From contig NC_045139.1 of NCBI RefSeq assembly GCF_008831285.2, forward strand, positions 5,120,704 through 5,184,703: 64,000 nt of DNA. The letters run 5' to 3'. The first letter of the stretch is position 1, and every line of letters starts with the position of its first letter. This DNA comes from Nymphaea colorata. Lineage: Eukaryota; Streptophyta; Magnoliopsida; Nymphaeales; Nymphaeaceae. The notes beneath the pieces were generated by a model. It did no database searches. It had not been told where the DNA came from and saw only the letters and a program-made list of their open reading frames with translations. The position numbers and the translations under genes were made by a program. Of the stretch, positions 1 to 11,475 are shown piece after piece.

Positions 1-1864
1 ATGTTTGCATCACATGGCATAAAAAAAACCATTAATGTTACCGGAGAGTGGTACATCTGTCAACTAAAGTGCTGCACATTTACTATTTGCAGTACAGAGA
101 AATAAAACCCATAAGAATTGAACTAATGGCTGGGCTTTCAACAACCGAATAGTCGGCCGGTTACACTATGAAAAACCATTAATGACGCTTACTCTTATGA
201 TCACATTGAACATTTATATTATGTATGAAACTATTAATTTCAGTTGATTCACATCGAATTATCCTCTAGGCCCCAAAAGGAAAAAAAAACGTTGACATTT
301 TAAACTAGAAATGATGTGATCGAGGACTCCTAAAAATTTCTTAATATAAGTTGAAGTGTTAAAAAAATATCTACATGAGCACCAAGAATAATGCTAATAT
401 TATATATCAGAAAAAAGAAAGCAAATTAATGAGCTTCTAATTAACAAGGTTCACACTTAACGTGTCGGTAAACACATGGCAAATTTTCCTTCTCCATTTT
501 GATGAAATTGGGATCGTTTTCAACATATTTGGAATTTATTTCCTTCTTTAATTTAGATGTTTCAAAAAATCTCAACCCCTCAAGTGCATAGTGAAAATAA
601 TGAGGCACTAATTTGTCATAAACCCATTTATATGTGTCTGTGTAGGTGTAGGGCCTGTAGGCAACTGCCCACACTAGCTCAGGGAATGGATCGGGTCGGA
701 ATGGATTGGACTGGAATTGCTAGTTATGGAATGGATCGGGTCAGAATGGATGGCTTGATGTCTCTTACCAACTATAAAGAGTTAATAGGGGCAAAATTTT
801 ACTGGGTTAAATTTGTTATGCAAGTAAATGTAGCATGCAAATAAAGCAATATCAAATGTTCTTATAGCTTAGAAACAAAGTCACCTCTTTATGTACAGCT
901 ACTTTGAAAAAATAATTAAAAAAATGAAGAGAAATTTACAAAAAAAAAAAACTGGAGTATTTAAAAGTAGCCACCTGTGTTTGAAAAAATACAAATAATT
1001 GTTTGAGCGTTCAAAGTAATTGAAAATCCAATGAGAATAGCTAAAATATGTTTAAAAAATACCATCTCATCTGTAATAAAGAATCTTTTAGTAAAGAGTT
1101 TTTACAATTTACGTTTTTATGCAATTTCACCTTTATTTTAGGTGGAAAAGTGAAAATGCATCGAGATCAGGGGCAGAGCCAAGGGGGTCGGATGGCCCCC
1201 TTTGAATTTTTTTTGTAGATAATATTTCAAGAAATTTCAATTTAGCACCTGATAAAACTTTTCAAAAAATATAACAGGCCCCAACAAAAAAAATCCAGGC
1301 TCTGCTGATGGCCCAAATCAACTTAGAATAATATATTGTTGAGATTTTCTTTCTCTTTTAAAAGTTTTGTTTTCCTATTAACGGCAAATTATTTTTTCTT
1401 AAAAGTACATTTTCCTATACAAAGCTGCTGTGAGTAAGGTCTCTCAAAATATTTAATACAAAAAAATAAACAAATTACAGACAACTACAAATAAGGGAAA
1501 ACACTTTTAAGAAAAAATGTGATTTTCAGATATTTTATAAACCTGGGGGCCATTTGTAAATATATCAAAGCTTAGAATGGGTGAAATCATTTCATCTCAA
1601 GTAGAGGGGAATGGAAGGTCAACAGTCAATATCACTAATGTCTGCCAACAAGTTATATTTGACAGCTAGAGTTAGCATCTGACTGAAGCATCAAAAGTCA
1701 AGTTGGTATGAGGCATCATGATTAGCTAGCTACATATTTTTTTCTTCTTCTTAGGATTAGGTTTTCATCATGGAATTTCCATCTGAGTGCCTACCTTTTG
1801 GCCATAATACTAAAAAGGACCTCAAGTTTGTGATTTTTCTGATACAGAGGAGTTACAAGTTTTT
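1..1864. other. AT-rich spacer, no gene seen
   Basis: No coding exon with plant family features was recognised. Two short reading frames near 441-844 overlap on opposite strands and have no recognisable motif. Around 683-752 a short G-rich motif of about 22 bases occurs twice. Around 1171-1305 a segment starts with AGGGGCAGAGCC and ends with GGCTCTGCTGATG, an imperfect inverted pair, so it may be a small non-autonomous DNA transposon. I found no clear target-site duplication for it. Confidence 0.5.
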
Positions 1865-1872
1865 CTCACAAC

Positions 1873-2272
1873 TAGGGGTGAACAACGACTCGTTAAAGCT
1901 CGGCTCGTGAACGAGTTCGAGCTGAGTCATTTGCTTAACAGTCGAGCTCGAGTTCATGAATCGACTCGTTCAAATAATCGAGTTGAGGTCAAGCTCAACA
2001 TGTAACCATCGAGTCAAGCTCGAGCCTTAATCGAGTTTGCCAAGCCTTAATCGAGTCGAGCTCGAGCTCGAGCTCAACACGTAACGATGAATATCAATTC
2101 TATTCAAACAAGTTTATCGAGCCGTAATCGAATCAAGTTCGAGCTCAACACGTAATTGCCGAGTCGAGTTTGAGCTACTTCCTTCGAGCTATTTTCGAGC
2201 TCGAGGTTTCATTAGTCGAGCCGAGCTAAGGCTAAATGAACTCGGGCTCGACTCGGTTCGCATTCACCCCTA
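1873..2272. mobile_element. hAT-like MITE rich in CTCGAG motifs (copy 1)
   Basis: The 400-base element begins TAGGGGTGAACAAC and ends CATTCACCCCTA, giving inverted ends. It is flanked by ctcacaac (1865-1872) and ctcacaag (2273-2280), an 8-base target-site duplication with one mismatch. 8-base duplications and TAGGGGTG-type ends are typical of hAT transposons. The interior is a chain of degenerate CTCGAG / GAGTCGAGCTC motifs with no reading frame. Related copies lie at 6543-6979, 39216-39695, 51265-51700 and 56764-57262. Confidence 0.75.
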
Positions 2273-2280
2273 CTCACAAG

Positions 2281-3779
2281 TATCAAATGATATTGGGGCT
2301 TACCTCCCACATTACATCACGCAAATTGATGGAAATATCAATAATGCCATTTTTTTACCATAAAAGTGAAAAACAATCTTAAAACAAATCGCATTATTGA
2401 TATTTCACTTAAAGGTTAATTTTGGAAAGATATAAAGTTGTTTAACCTAGGGTTGTTTTTTCAGCAAAATTGTAGAGTGGCTTGCATGTTCGGCTCCTAA
2501 TATATGGCTCCGGCTGCCCGAGGAAAAGGATATTTTTGTCATCTTATAAAGGGTATATATTTTGGTCATTTCCCAAAAAGCAACTTATTTTTTCATTTTT
2601 GCCCTTAAAGGAGAGTATCTTCTTTTAAGTAGAAGGGCAGTCTGGTAATTTGAGGCATGAAAAATATACATACCCCAACATGAGTGAGGGTGGGCATTGG
2701 ACCAGACACCCTAGACCTTGCCTGAAGCGGGCTTGGCCCCTAGATTTGGTTGTCAAGTAGGCCCGAACCAACCTGATAACTTAACTTGGTTATAACATTA
2801 TTTTATTTTTTAAAAACATAATAATTAATTATATTTATACATTATATTATTTTTTTCTATACCATATTAACATATTTTTCATTATAATTAGGTAAGGCTG
2901 GGCAAGGCTTGGGCTCGGGTTATAAATACGGGCTGTGGTAAGGACCGAGCTCGATTCCTCATCAGGCTGAGATGGCTCACCCTAAACCATTGTGAATATC
3001 GTAAGGCAAAAGTGAGGTCCTACAAGAAAAACTAGAAATACTAATAGCGTCTCTGGAGAAAGGAAGGTAAAAAAACTATGAACAAAAATTTTTCCTTAAA
3101 TGCCATAAGGTAAATTTCTAACTAAGCGGCCTTCATTGCAAGAAATTGGAGTTTAAGTTCATGAGCCAAGTTTGAGCGGAGCTGAGCCAGCTCGAAGAGT
3201 GTCTTGAAAGAAACTTGTACTCGGCTCAAGCTCGAGCTCTAGTCGAGTTCAATTTCATTAGTTGGAACTTGACTCGGCTTGAGCTCTTAAAACTCGGAAC
3301 TTGGCTGGAAGATTGGCTTGAGTTAAAAAAATTATTTTTTAAAGAAAAAGACAACATGTGGATTTGAACGTTGAACCTCCTACATGACCATTCGAAAAAT
3401 CTCATTTTTCTGATAAAACAAGTGCCAAATGCTATGCAGTTAACTCAGATACGCATTCATGGTGTGCATACGCGCAAATGAACTCGATATACATAGACAA
3501 TAACATCAGGCCACAACATTTCATGTGTTTGGAAGGAGTAAGTTCACTAGAGTAATACAAAATGCAGCAGATCTTATGTATTGTATTAACTCTTAGAAAC
3601 ATATCAAGACACGAGAAAATATACTTAAAGTTATTAGAATTGTTGCTAAAATTTGACACTAAACTTCACAATCTTAGAGATTAGCTATTGAACAAAAATA
3701 TTGAAGAATATCAATGGAGTAAAATATTGAAGAATCTATTCAAGAATTAAGTAAAAGACTTAACACAAAAATTCCCCAC
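2281..3779. other. Spacer with repeat fragments
   Basis: No gene was recognised. Around 2686-2990 is a segment rich in GGGCTTGGCC-like words, with AGGGTGGGCATTGG at one end and a GGCTCACCCT-like end. It belongs with the GC-rich repeat family also seen near 8870-8991, 47440-47780 and 53940-54235. Around 3150-3330 is a fragment resembling the CTCGAG-rich elements but without clear ends. Confidence 0.4.
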
Positions 3780-5230
3780 TCTACGACATGTTGTGGGCTC
3801 ATTTATTTCTTGCCATCTCCCTAATGTACCACGAAACAACTAAGACTATAATTTTATGGGTTGTTTGGCAATAGGAATAGCAACATACTGTTTCACGTAT
3901 CTACCCTAAAAATGGAAGCACATACGAAGTATTATAATATAGCGATTCATGAATCTATAACAATATTTCTGGTAGATAGGTAGAACAATATTTTGCAGTC
4001 GTCCTTGTCAAACAGTCTCTTAAAAGAATCTGCATGTCCAAAGGTCGCCAAAAGAAAACTATGTCTTCTCAATAACATTGGGTTTAAAGGATGTTCTCTC
4101 AAGCAAACACTCAAAGAGGCCTTCGCTTTGCCCCTATCGTGTTCATCTAACAAAAATGCTTCATCCTTTATAGGGATGTCAATGAATTGGATTTAGATTG
4201 GATATATCGTTAATCATATCCGTTTTTTCAAATATTCACATATTCGGATTCGAATCAGATTAAAATTCAAATAAAAAAAGTTCATATTCAAATCTGAAAT
4301 CCAATTTTACAATCTGAATCCGATACGAATCCGATTTTTATATTTATATCTGAATCCAAATCCGAATTTTGAATCGGATTTTGCCAATTTTCAAAAATAC
4401 AAGATATCTGAATCCAAATCCAAATCCGATCGGATATTTATATATAACTGAATCCGAATCCGATCGGATGTCATTTATTAAATCCCAATCCAATCCGATT
4501 TCTTAATGGGATATTAATTTTTTTTTTCCATATCCGATTTTTTTGGATCGGTTCAGTCGGATATCATATTCAAATTGGATATATTGACATCTCCAATCCT
4601 GTACCATCTTTTAAGTGGAAGTCCACAAAGCTGCTTCCAAGATGTGAGGTGTTTAATTGCATCTTATCTTCGTCTCTCAAGAGAAACCTCGTCGTAGTAG
4701 ACCTTGACTGGAAATAAACTATAGTTAGTAAACCCGTGACTTGGACTCAGATCAAGAGATGATCGGGTCACTGGGTCAGCGAGTTGACTCATGAACACGG
4801 CCAAGTCAGATAATGATTTTTTTAATGTATTCTTACAACATAGAGTAAAGGGAAAATTTTTAATGCAACCGAGTCTGGCGAGTCAGGTAGATTCCGGGCG
4901 AATCAGGGTCGACCCTCGCAAAGTCCGGCTGAGGATATGAACGAAGATTTTGAAACTTGTTTCAGATATTACAGTTGTTTCTAACGATGTTGCGCCTAAC
5001 CATAGGTGATTAATAACAATTTACTAATTAGAAAATGACATCTTATAATCTAATGCATCATATTTTCCATTAATTGCCTTCCCCTTGAGAAACTTCCGTT
5101 ACTCGGTCGACCTGCCTTGTAAGCCACGGCTCTTAGAAAGTCGGAACATAACAACGGGAGCTGTAAGCTGTCACTAATTAAATCAGTCATCTAATCAGCA
5201 CAACATTGTGGAAATTGTCCTGAAAGTCAT
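3780..5230. repeat. Relic A of the neprosin-unit 3' flank
   Basis: Several segments can be recognised again in the same order at about 12.9-15.0 kb and 23.6-25.7 kb. They include a tatgggttgtttgg segment near 3856, an aacattgggt segment near 4074, a caaacattcaaagag-like segment, and a gctgcttccaag / cgtcgtagt stretch near 4630-4700. In those other places the sequence follows a neprosin gene. No neprosin exons precede this relic inside the window, so the array once extended to the left, or still does. A MITE at 4171-4595 interrupts it. Confidence 0.65.
4171..4595. mobile_element. hAT-like MITE of the GGGATGTCAAT family
   Basis: The 425-base element starts TAGGGATGTCAATG and ends ATTGACATCTCCA. 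It is flanked by atccttta (4163-4170) and atcctgta (4596-4603), 8 bases with one mismatch. The interior is AT-rich with many AATCCGAATCC-type words and no reading frame. The homologous positions near 14270 and 25135 lack the insert, so both an occupied and an empty site are visible. Degraded relatives occur near 10655-11010, 21400-21765, 25715-26000, 32088-32440, 38040-38415, 40240-40690 and 62017-62435. Confidence 0.75.
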
Positions 5231-5262
5231 AGAAAATAATAGAAGTGGAAAAAACCTTGTTG

Positions 5263-5446
<184 letters not shown>

Positions 5447-5838
5447 GGGTAGGGACAGCATGACCGATTTTAAGGTGACTTGATTTGGTGCATGACCGAT
5501 TCAAGGGTGACACTTACATCACAATTTATAACTTTTCTTTCAATGTTAAAATATTGTTATACGTTTAATTATTTTTATATTTTCGTTTACTCTCAAAACT
5601 GGATGTCCTGCAATCTTTCTCTCTGTCTCTCCTTCTTCATCCTCTTCTTCTTGACTCAATATTTATTATCATCTTGACCTGGATATTTTGACGAGTTCTG
5701 CAGGAAGAAGATTCTCAAACTAATACAAGTGGAAAAAAATCAATGACCCAACGGCCAAGGCGTGTCTCAATTCTTATTGTCATTAAGAAAAATGGACGTC
5801 TACCAACCTTTTTGAACAAATTAAAGATGTTAAACCGA

Positions 5839-5850
5839 TCTATATATACC
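5839..5850 (+). promoter_or_regulatory. TATA box of neprosin copy 1
   Basis: TCTATATATACC lies about 75 bases before the start codon at 5925, a normal plant TATA-to-ATG distance for a short leader. The homologous box of copy 3 keeps CTATATATG, while copy 2 reads CTACATATACC, so copy 2 has a weaker-looking box. Confidence 0.65.
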
Positions 5851-5924
5851 CGGCGTGTTCCCTTTTGAAGCTCACCCACTTAGAAGCAAAAGCACTGCTC
5901 AGTTAAATATCCATATTTCAGGAC

Positions 5925-7536
5925 ATGGATTCAGCAGGAAAGCAGTCGATGCTTCTCTTATTTCTCCTGCTTTTGGAGCTAACAGCATGCATTGCAAGAG
6001 ATCTATCAAGCAAGGGATCGAGAGGAAAGCTATATCCTGAGAAGCCTCCTGTTACGACTATCAAGGTCGAGTTTCTGATTATTAACATTACTTTCATTAT
6101 CATGTTCAAAGAGATTGTGGAATGAAACATCTAACTGTTACTGAATCTAAAGTTTACAACAATGTTAATGTTTGGTTAGAGAGAAGATGGAGAATTGATC
6201 GATTGCATCGACATTTACAGCCAGCCAGCTTTCGGCCATCCAGCACTTAAGAATCACACGATCCAGGTTCTGTTTTTTAACTCTTTCACTTTCTATATCC
6301 ATTTATTTGACCTGAATACCTACTAGAATTTGTTTTTATTTACACTTACTTTCAGGGAGCATGTATTTTCACACACAAACCAGATGGGTAAAGATTTCTA
6401 TTGTAGATTTGTTTGGTTGAACGCTTTAAAATGTGTAACATAGCTGGTCGAGCAGGTGGAAAGCATGTCACCTATTTGATTCTCATTGACTGCTACTTCT
6501 TTGGACCTTAATTGATGACGTCCCGACAATCTAATTGACAAGTAGAGGTGAACAACGAGTCGAGCTCGACTCGTTAAAGCTTGGCTCATGAAGAGTTCGA
6601 GCCGAGACATTTGCTTAACGAGTCCAGCTCAAGTTCATGAGTCAACTCATTCAAATAATCAAGTTGAGTTCGAGCTCATCACGTAACCGCCGAGTCGAAC
6701 TCGAGCCTTAATCGAGTTTGTCAAGCTTTAATCAAATTGATATATTCAAACGAGTTTACGAGTTTGTCGAGCCTTAATCGAGTCGAGCTCGAACTCAACA
6801 CATAACTATGAATATCAATTCTATTTAAACGAGTTTGTCAAGCCTTAATCCGATTCGAGCTCGAGCTGCTTCTATCGAGCTATTCTCAAACTCGAGTCAA
6901 GTAGAGCTCGAGGTTTCATTAGTTGAGCCGAACTCGAGCTGATTGAACTCGGGCTTGACTTGACTCGTGTTCACCCCTATTGACAAGTGTGTCGTATCCC
7001 ACCTACGTGTATTACTTCAGCGCAAGTCATGGGAGGTAGGTGGAATAAGGGGGCCTTCAAGTCTTTTTCAAGCTGTAGATTGTTAACCTCTTGCTTAGAC
7101 GATCAAGTTTCATGTGACCGGGTCAAGCTTACTGAGCCCAGTAGTTTGTGCTTGGCCAGGACAGCATGACCTCACCAATATATTTGGAGACCCGTTAATT
7201 ACGGGGTCAATTTTAGTGTTGTTAGACGCAATGACTTGGGAATTGATTAGTAATCAACTTTGCTCCGGTTTTGATCAAACCTTCCTTTTTCACATGAAAA
7301 AAGTACTTGCACAATGAATATATGTAATAGCATCTTCAATTTCCTATAACACCCACATATAATCGATAATATAAATAATAACAATATATACGCAAAATAC
7401 AAATTTTAATAATAAATCTACTGCCATTACATTAACAAGCATATGTTGACAAAGTGTGTTTCTGAGAATGCGTTTATGCACACGTAACATTTAATACACC
7501 ATTTACATAATATGTTGGTTTAGGTTTAGTATTATG

Positions 7537-7590
<54 letters not shown>

Positions 7591-10500
7591 GAGACAGAGA
7601 GAGATTATTGACCTTTGGATGATTGGCTTACTGGTGATAAAACTAATGGATATGCAGATGGAACCGAGCTCAAGTGCAGAAAAGATAGCGAGAAGGGAGA
7701 CATCAGAAGGCAAGGCAGATTGGTGGAGAAGTAGATGTCCTCCTGGCACGGTCCCTGTCCCAAGGTCTCCAAGCCCCATGTCACCCTTTGTTACCTCCAA
7801 ATTTGTTGATAGAAAGGGATTCGATCACGAGGTATCTTCAATTGCCGTTTCTGATAATCAACCTGATATATAATTATTTTTTTATTTTATGTTATTAAAA
7901 ACCATCGTAAAAAGTGTATGTATTTGCAACGATCAATTGTTTGGACAACAGATTGCATTTTTTTAGACAGTTTTTAGTAATAAAAAAACCATCAGGCCAC
8001 AAAGATAGCTGATATATATATATATATGATTGAATGAATAGGGATTATATTTATCCAAATCACCTAACCAAGCTATTCAACCGATGAAAATAGATGGTTG
8101 AGAGAAAAAAGAGAGAACTAATATTGAATGATGAAGATGTTATCATCTTTTTTTTCTTGTTTTTTTTATAAGCAGTCCATCCTGATATATCATATATCAG
8201 ATAACTTTGGTTAGACTGCTGGATAACTTTGGCTAGGTAGATCTAAACTATAAAAAGCTGACCACTCAAAAGTGGGAGTTAAATTTCTATTGTATGATAT
8301 ACTTGTATAAATACGATCTTAAGAAAAACCTGTACTATGTTGATCATGTTTTGACTTTAATTAGGCCTGGGCGTGAGGCCGGGCCGCCGTGGGTACCCGG
8401 TACCCGGCTCGGCGGCCCGGTGTTGGCCTGTCCCCCATCCTCCTCTTCCTCTTCCCGTCCCCCATCCTCCTCCTCTCCTTCTTCCCCCTTCCCCCCTCCG
8501 CCTACATCTTCCCCCCTCGGCCGCCCGGTGTTGGCCTGTCCCCCATTGTTTCGAATAAATATTTTTTCCCGTTTTATCCCTCCATCAGCGACCATAATGG
8601 CTACTAACTGGACCTTGGTCTATGCATGTGGAGCATCAGCACGCCTACTTGTATGAACGTGGAGTGTTCCATGGAACCAAAGCAAGATTCAACGTGTGGA
8701 ACCCGCAGACTGAGGGGCAAAACGGAGAATTCAGCTTGGCTCAACTCTGGGTTCTCAATGACGGAAATAGTTCAGACTTGAACTCCATTGAAGCTGGTTG
8801 GCATGTAAGTTCATTCTATTCTTGTTTTGAACGGGTCTGCTTCTAAAACCTCGGGTGGTGTACAATAGCTGGTCGAGTAAGATTGAGCTTGGGCACCCGG
8901 CCCGGTGCCCTTTATTTTGCGTCAGGCTCGGGCCCAAGTCGGGCCATGTACCAGGTACCCGTCAGTGGCCTGGCCCGATGTCCAGGCTTAAGAAAGATAC
9001 GTATAGATGGCTCATTTATGATTCGATTCCAGTGAGTACTACTATTCTGAGCGAAAAAAGATGAGGGTAAGGTGGCCCACTGCTTACCTAGGTTCCGATG
9101 CATTATTGGACCTTAGAAAGACGAAGAATGAAACGGACCCTCGACCTGTCTCATGCTCACCTAAAAGGGATATGCTTTTAAGAGCATTTAACTATCATGC
9201 TTGTGAGATTTGGATCCTGATACAACCAGATATTGTTATTTGGATCTTGAACTCAAGTTCCTAAATCCAAATTCTTCCCTTTTCCCTTTTTTTGGTGTTC
9301 ATTTTTGCAGTGAAATCTTTTAAAAGAGAAATTGCACTAACAACAGCATTTTGAAAGCCAGGTATTTCCATCTTTAAATGGGGACAGTCAGCCGAGGTTG
9401 TTCGTGTATTGGACGGTAAGCACTAAGCACTCTCAATTTCTTCATTTTTTTTTTTGTTTTAATTTCTCTTGCAATTTTTTAGGATCTGAGATCCATCAAT
9501 TTAAGATCCGGCCCTCCCTCATATTTGATATTTAGATTAGACCTTTCCTCAATGCAAAAAATATAAAATGTGAATTTCAAGTGTCCATGGACTTAAAAAG
9601 ATGCTATGCCGAAAATTCCACCCAATTCTTCTAAAAAACTTAACGCGCAAAATGTTTGAACTTGTGCAATACTTTAATATAATTTGTCCGAGTAAATTTG
9701 ACCAAAGTTTTCATTGATTCATATAGTCCATTAATTGACCAAGTTGACTAGATAACTCAAAAGCCCCTCTTCATGTTTCTTATGGTAAGGTCTAAGATGA
9801 ATGTACTCAAAGAAACAAGTGGCAGTGGCAGATTAAGCTTGTGTTTGATTGACACTGACCTGAGATTCTCGGTGATCTTAAAAAGTGCGTTTTGTCAAAA
9901 TAATATACCCTGCAATGGGCGAGCCACATGTGGGCAGTTGCCCACACCAGCTAGTGTCGAAGCCATGCTGTAGTTGGCTCGGCAATTGCCCACACCAGCT
10001 AGTGTCGAAGCCATGTTGTAGTTGGCTCGGCAATTGCCTACACCAGCCTACTAAACTTATTTTATTTATGTATATAAATTTCATTAATTTTTAGTTTTTT
10101 ACATATGAAAGCTCCTTAAAGTTTGAAACTCAAATCGATAATATTTTTTAACCATAATTCTGGTTCTGCCACTGATGTTTCTTTATTTTCATATTAACAT
10201 CTTCAAATATTTACTCTGTTATACATATGAGTATTTTGTGAATGAGTACCCCTCCAGAAATTTTTTTTTGTTCCATCACTGATATAGCGCGGTGAATATA
10301 TTGAAAACCATATGCTAAATAAGTTTATACGCTCAAATAAAAAGCTTATGCGTTGAAACTTTAGGTCATATGATATCAAAACAACCTTATCTAATTGCAG
10401 AGAGATAATTACGGAAGCACAGGATGCTACAATCTCAAGTGCCCCGGATTCGTTCAAGTGAGTGATCAAATATCTCCAGGTATGGCGATATCCCCAGTTT

Positions 10501-11475
10501 CAGCATATGAAGGCGAACAAGTATACATCGACCTTATAGTCTTCAAAGTGAGTGCTGTTGTTCTTTTCTATATTATTTTTTCTTTAAAAAAAATTAAATG
10601 ACAACTTTTACTCTCAATTCGAAATTAAATGACATCTGATAAACTCTTAACCTTATTTTTTTTCAGATATTTATATACTTGGATTTGAATTCAGATTCAA
10701 ATAAGAACCAAGAAAAAACCATATTTAGATCTGAATCTAAAGAAAAAATCTGATCCAAATTTCCGAATTTGAATTTGGAAGCAGTTTTCAAAATATAAGA
10801 GAATTAAATATGAGATATTTATTTGAAACTAAATCTGATGCAAATCCAAATCTGATCAGATATTTATCCATATCTGAGTTCGATCAATGTTATTTCTTAA
10901 ATAAGAATCCAATTCGATTTCTTAATTGAAAATTAATTTTTTTTCATATCAAATGCTTTTGGAACAGTTCAATTAAATGTTCGATTCAAATTTGATATAT
11001 TGACATCCATGGTTGGAGGGAACCATAAAATGAATCATAAACAAAATTTGCTATTGCTATGAAAGAAAAAAACTGATGAAATTATCTGTCATAGGATGCT
11101 GAGACTGGTAACTGGTGGCTGAAATATGAGGACATATACGTGGGGTATTGGCCTAGTAGTCTTTTCACAACCCTTGCAGACGCAGCAAATTTACTGGAAT
11201 GGGGAGGAGAGGTGGCCCGGCCGGCCAACGGCCCCCGACTGGCCACCAAGATGGGAAGCGGCCACTTTCCGAGCGAAGGCGGCGACGGCATATCGAGCTC
11301 TGTGAAGAACATCGAATGTTTGGATGCAACAACCAATGCCTTCGTCCAGCCAACTGCTGCTGTTGCAGTTGCAAAAGTCAAGAACTGCTATGATATCAAT
11401 AATGTTGGCAGCACGGCCACTGATGGATATGTCATCTACTTCGGAGGCCCAGGCAAAAGCGATACGTGTCTGTGA
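5925..11475 (+). CDS. Neprosin-domain protein, tandem copy 1
   Basis: Seven exons can be joined: 5925-6065, 6180-6266, 7658-7831, 8640-8804, 9362-9415, 10401-10547 and 11095-11475. This gives 382 residues. Every intron is phase 0 with GT-AG ends. Residues 1-24 form a signal peptide (hydrophobic [10 protein letters not shown] core, likely cleavage after ACIA). A neprosin activation peptide follows ([23 protein letters not shown] region, then RCPPGTVPV). The neprosin domain starts near residue 135. Conserved motifs include IEAGW (Glu185), [10 protein letters not shown] and EWGGEV (Glu291, Glu295). Neprosins are secreted prolyl endopeptidases with two catalytic glutamates. From family knowledge I place these at Glu185 and Glu295, but I have not aligned them. 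The start is the first ATG after the TATA box, and upstream in-frame codons hit a stop. Intron 2 carries a hAT-like MITE and intron 3 a GC-rich insert. The substrate in this plant is unknown. Confidence 0.88.
6543..6979. mobile_element. hAT-like MITE rich in CTCGAG motifs, in intron 2
   Basis: The 437-base element has ends TAGAGGTGAACAAC and GTTCACCCCTA. It is flanked by a perfect 8-base duplication ttgacaag (6535-6542 and 6980-6987). The corresponding introns of neprosin copies 2 and 3 lack it, so it most likely inserted after the gene duplications. The perfect duplication also suggests a recent insertion. Confidence 0.85.
7542..7584. repeat. (TA)n microsatellite in intron 2 of neprosin copy 1
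   Basis: About 43 bases of pure TA, followed by a GA-rich run just before exon 3. Copy 3 has a shorter TA tract at the matching place (27974-27999). Copy 2 has a GA-rich run there instead (about 16873-16913). Confidence 0.95.
8362..8560. repeat. GC-rich insert in intron 3 of neprosin copy 1
   Basis: A very GC-rich, pyrimidine-rich block sits in an otherwise AT-rich intron. An exact 23-base direct repeat (CCCGGTGTTGGCCTGTCCCC core) occurs at 8416-8438 and 8524-8546 and brackets a run of CCTCCTCTTCC-type sequence. The block opens Pro/Ser-rich reading frames in several frames, which is a composition artefact. Copies 2 and 3 have no equivalent. A related GC-rich segment with ends TAAGATTGAGC and GTCCAGGCTTA lies at about 8877-8991 in intron 4. 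Confidence 0.6.
9893..10172. repeat. Repeat with 48-base tandem units in intron 5
   Basis: A unit beginning CCCACACCAGCTAGTGTCGA starts at 9941 and again at 9989, with a third partial copy from 10037 (CCTACACCAG). This makes a 48-base period. The segment begins near CAATGGGCGAGCCA and ends near TGGTTCTGCCACTG, resembling a decayed member of the CAGTGGCGGAGCCA element family found intact at 58823-59952. The words CAACTGCCCACAC also occur near 660 and 16165. Confidence 0.6.
10655..11010. mobile_element. Degraded GGATGTCAAT-family MITE in intron 6
   Basis: AT-rich sequence with ATTTGGATTTGAATTCAGATTC words ends at ATATTGACATCC. The same element sits in intron 6 of copy 2 (about 21400-21765) and copy 3 (about 32088-32440). 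It therefore inserted before the gene was duplicated and is a useful age marker against the copy-specific MITE in intron 2. Confidence 0.55.

Noticed and set aside
8294..8656. 120-codon frame with Pro/Ser-rich middle
   Set aside because: It spans a GC-rich intron insert and the start of neprosin exon 4 in the wrong frame. Copies 2 and 3 have no such frame.
11082..11381. Minus-strand frames opposite neprosin exon 7
   Set aside because: They recur in all three copies only because exon 7 is conserved. The plus-strand neprosin frame explains the conservation.
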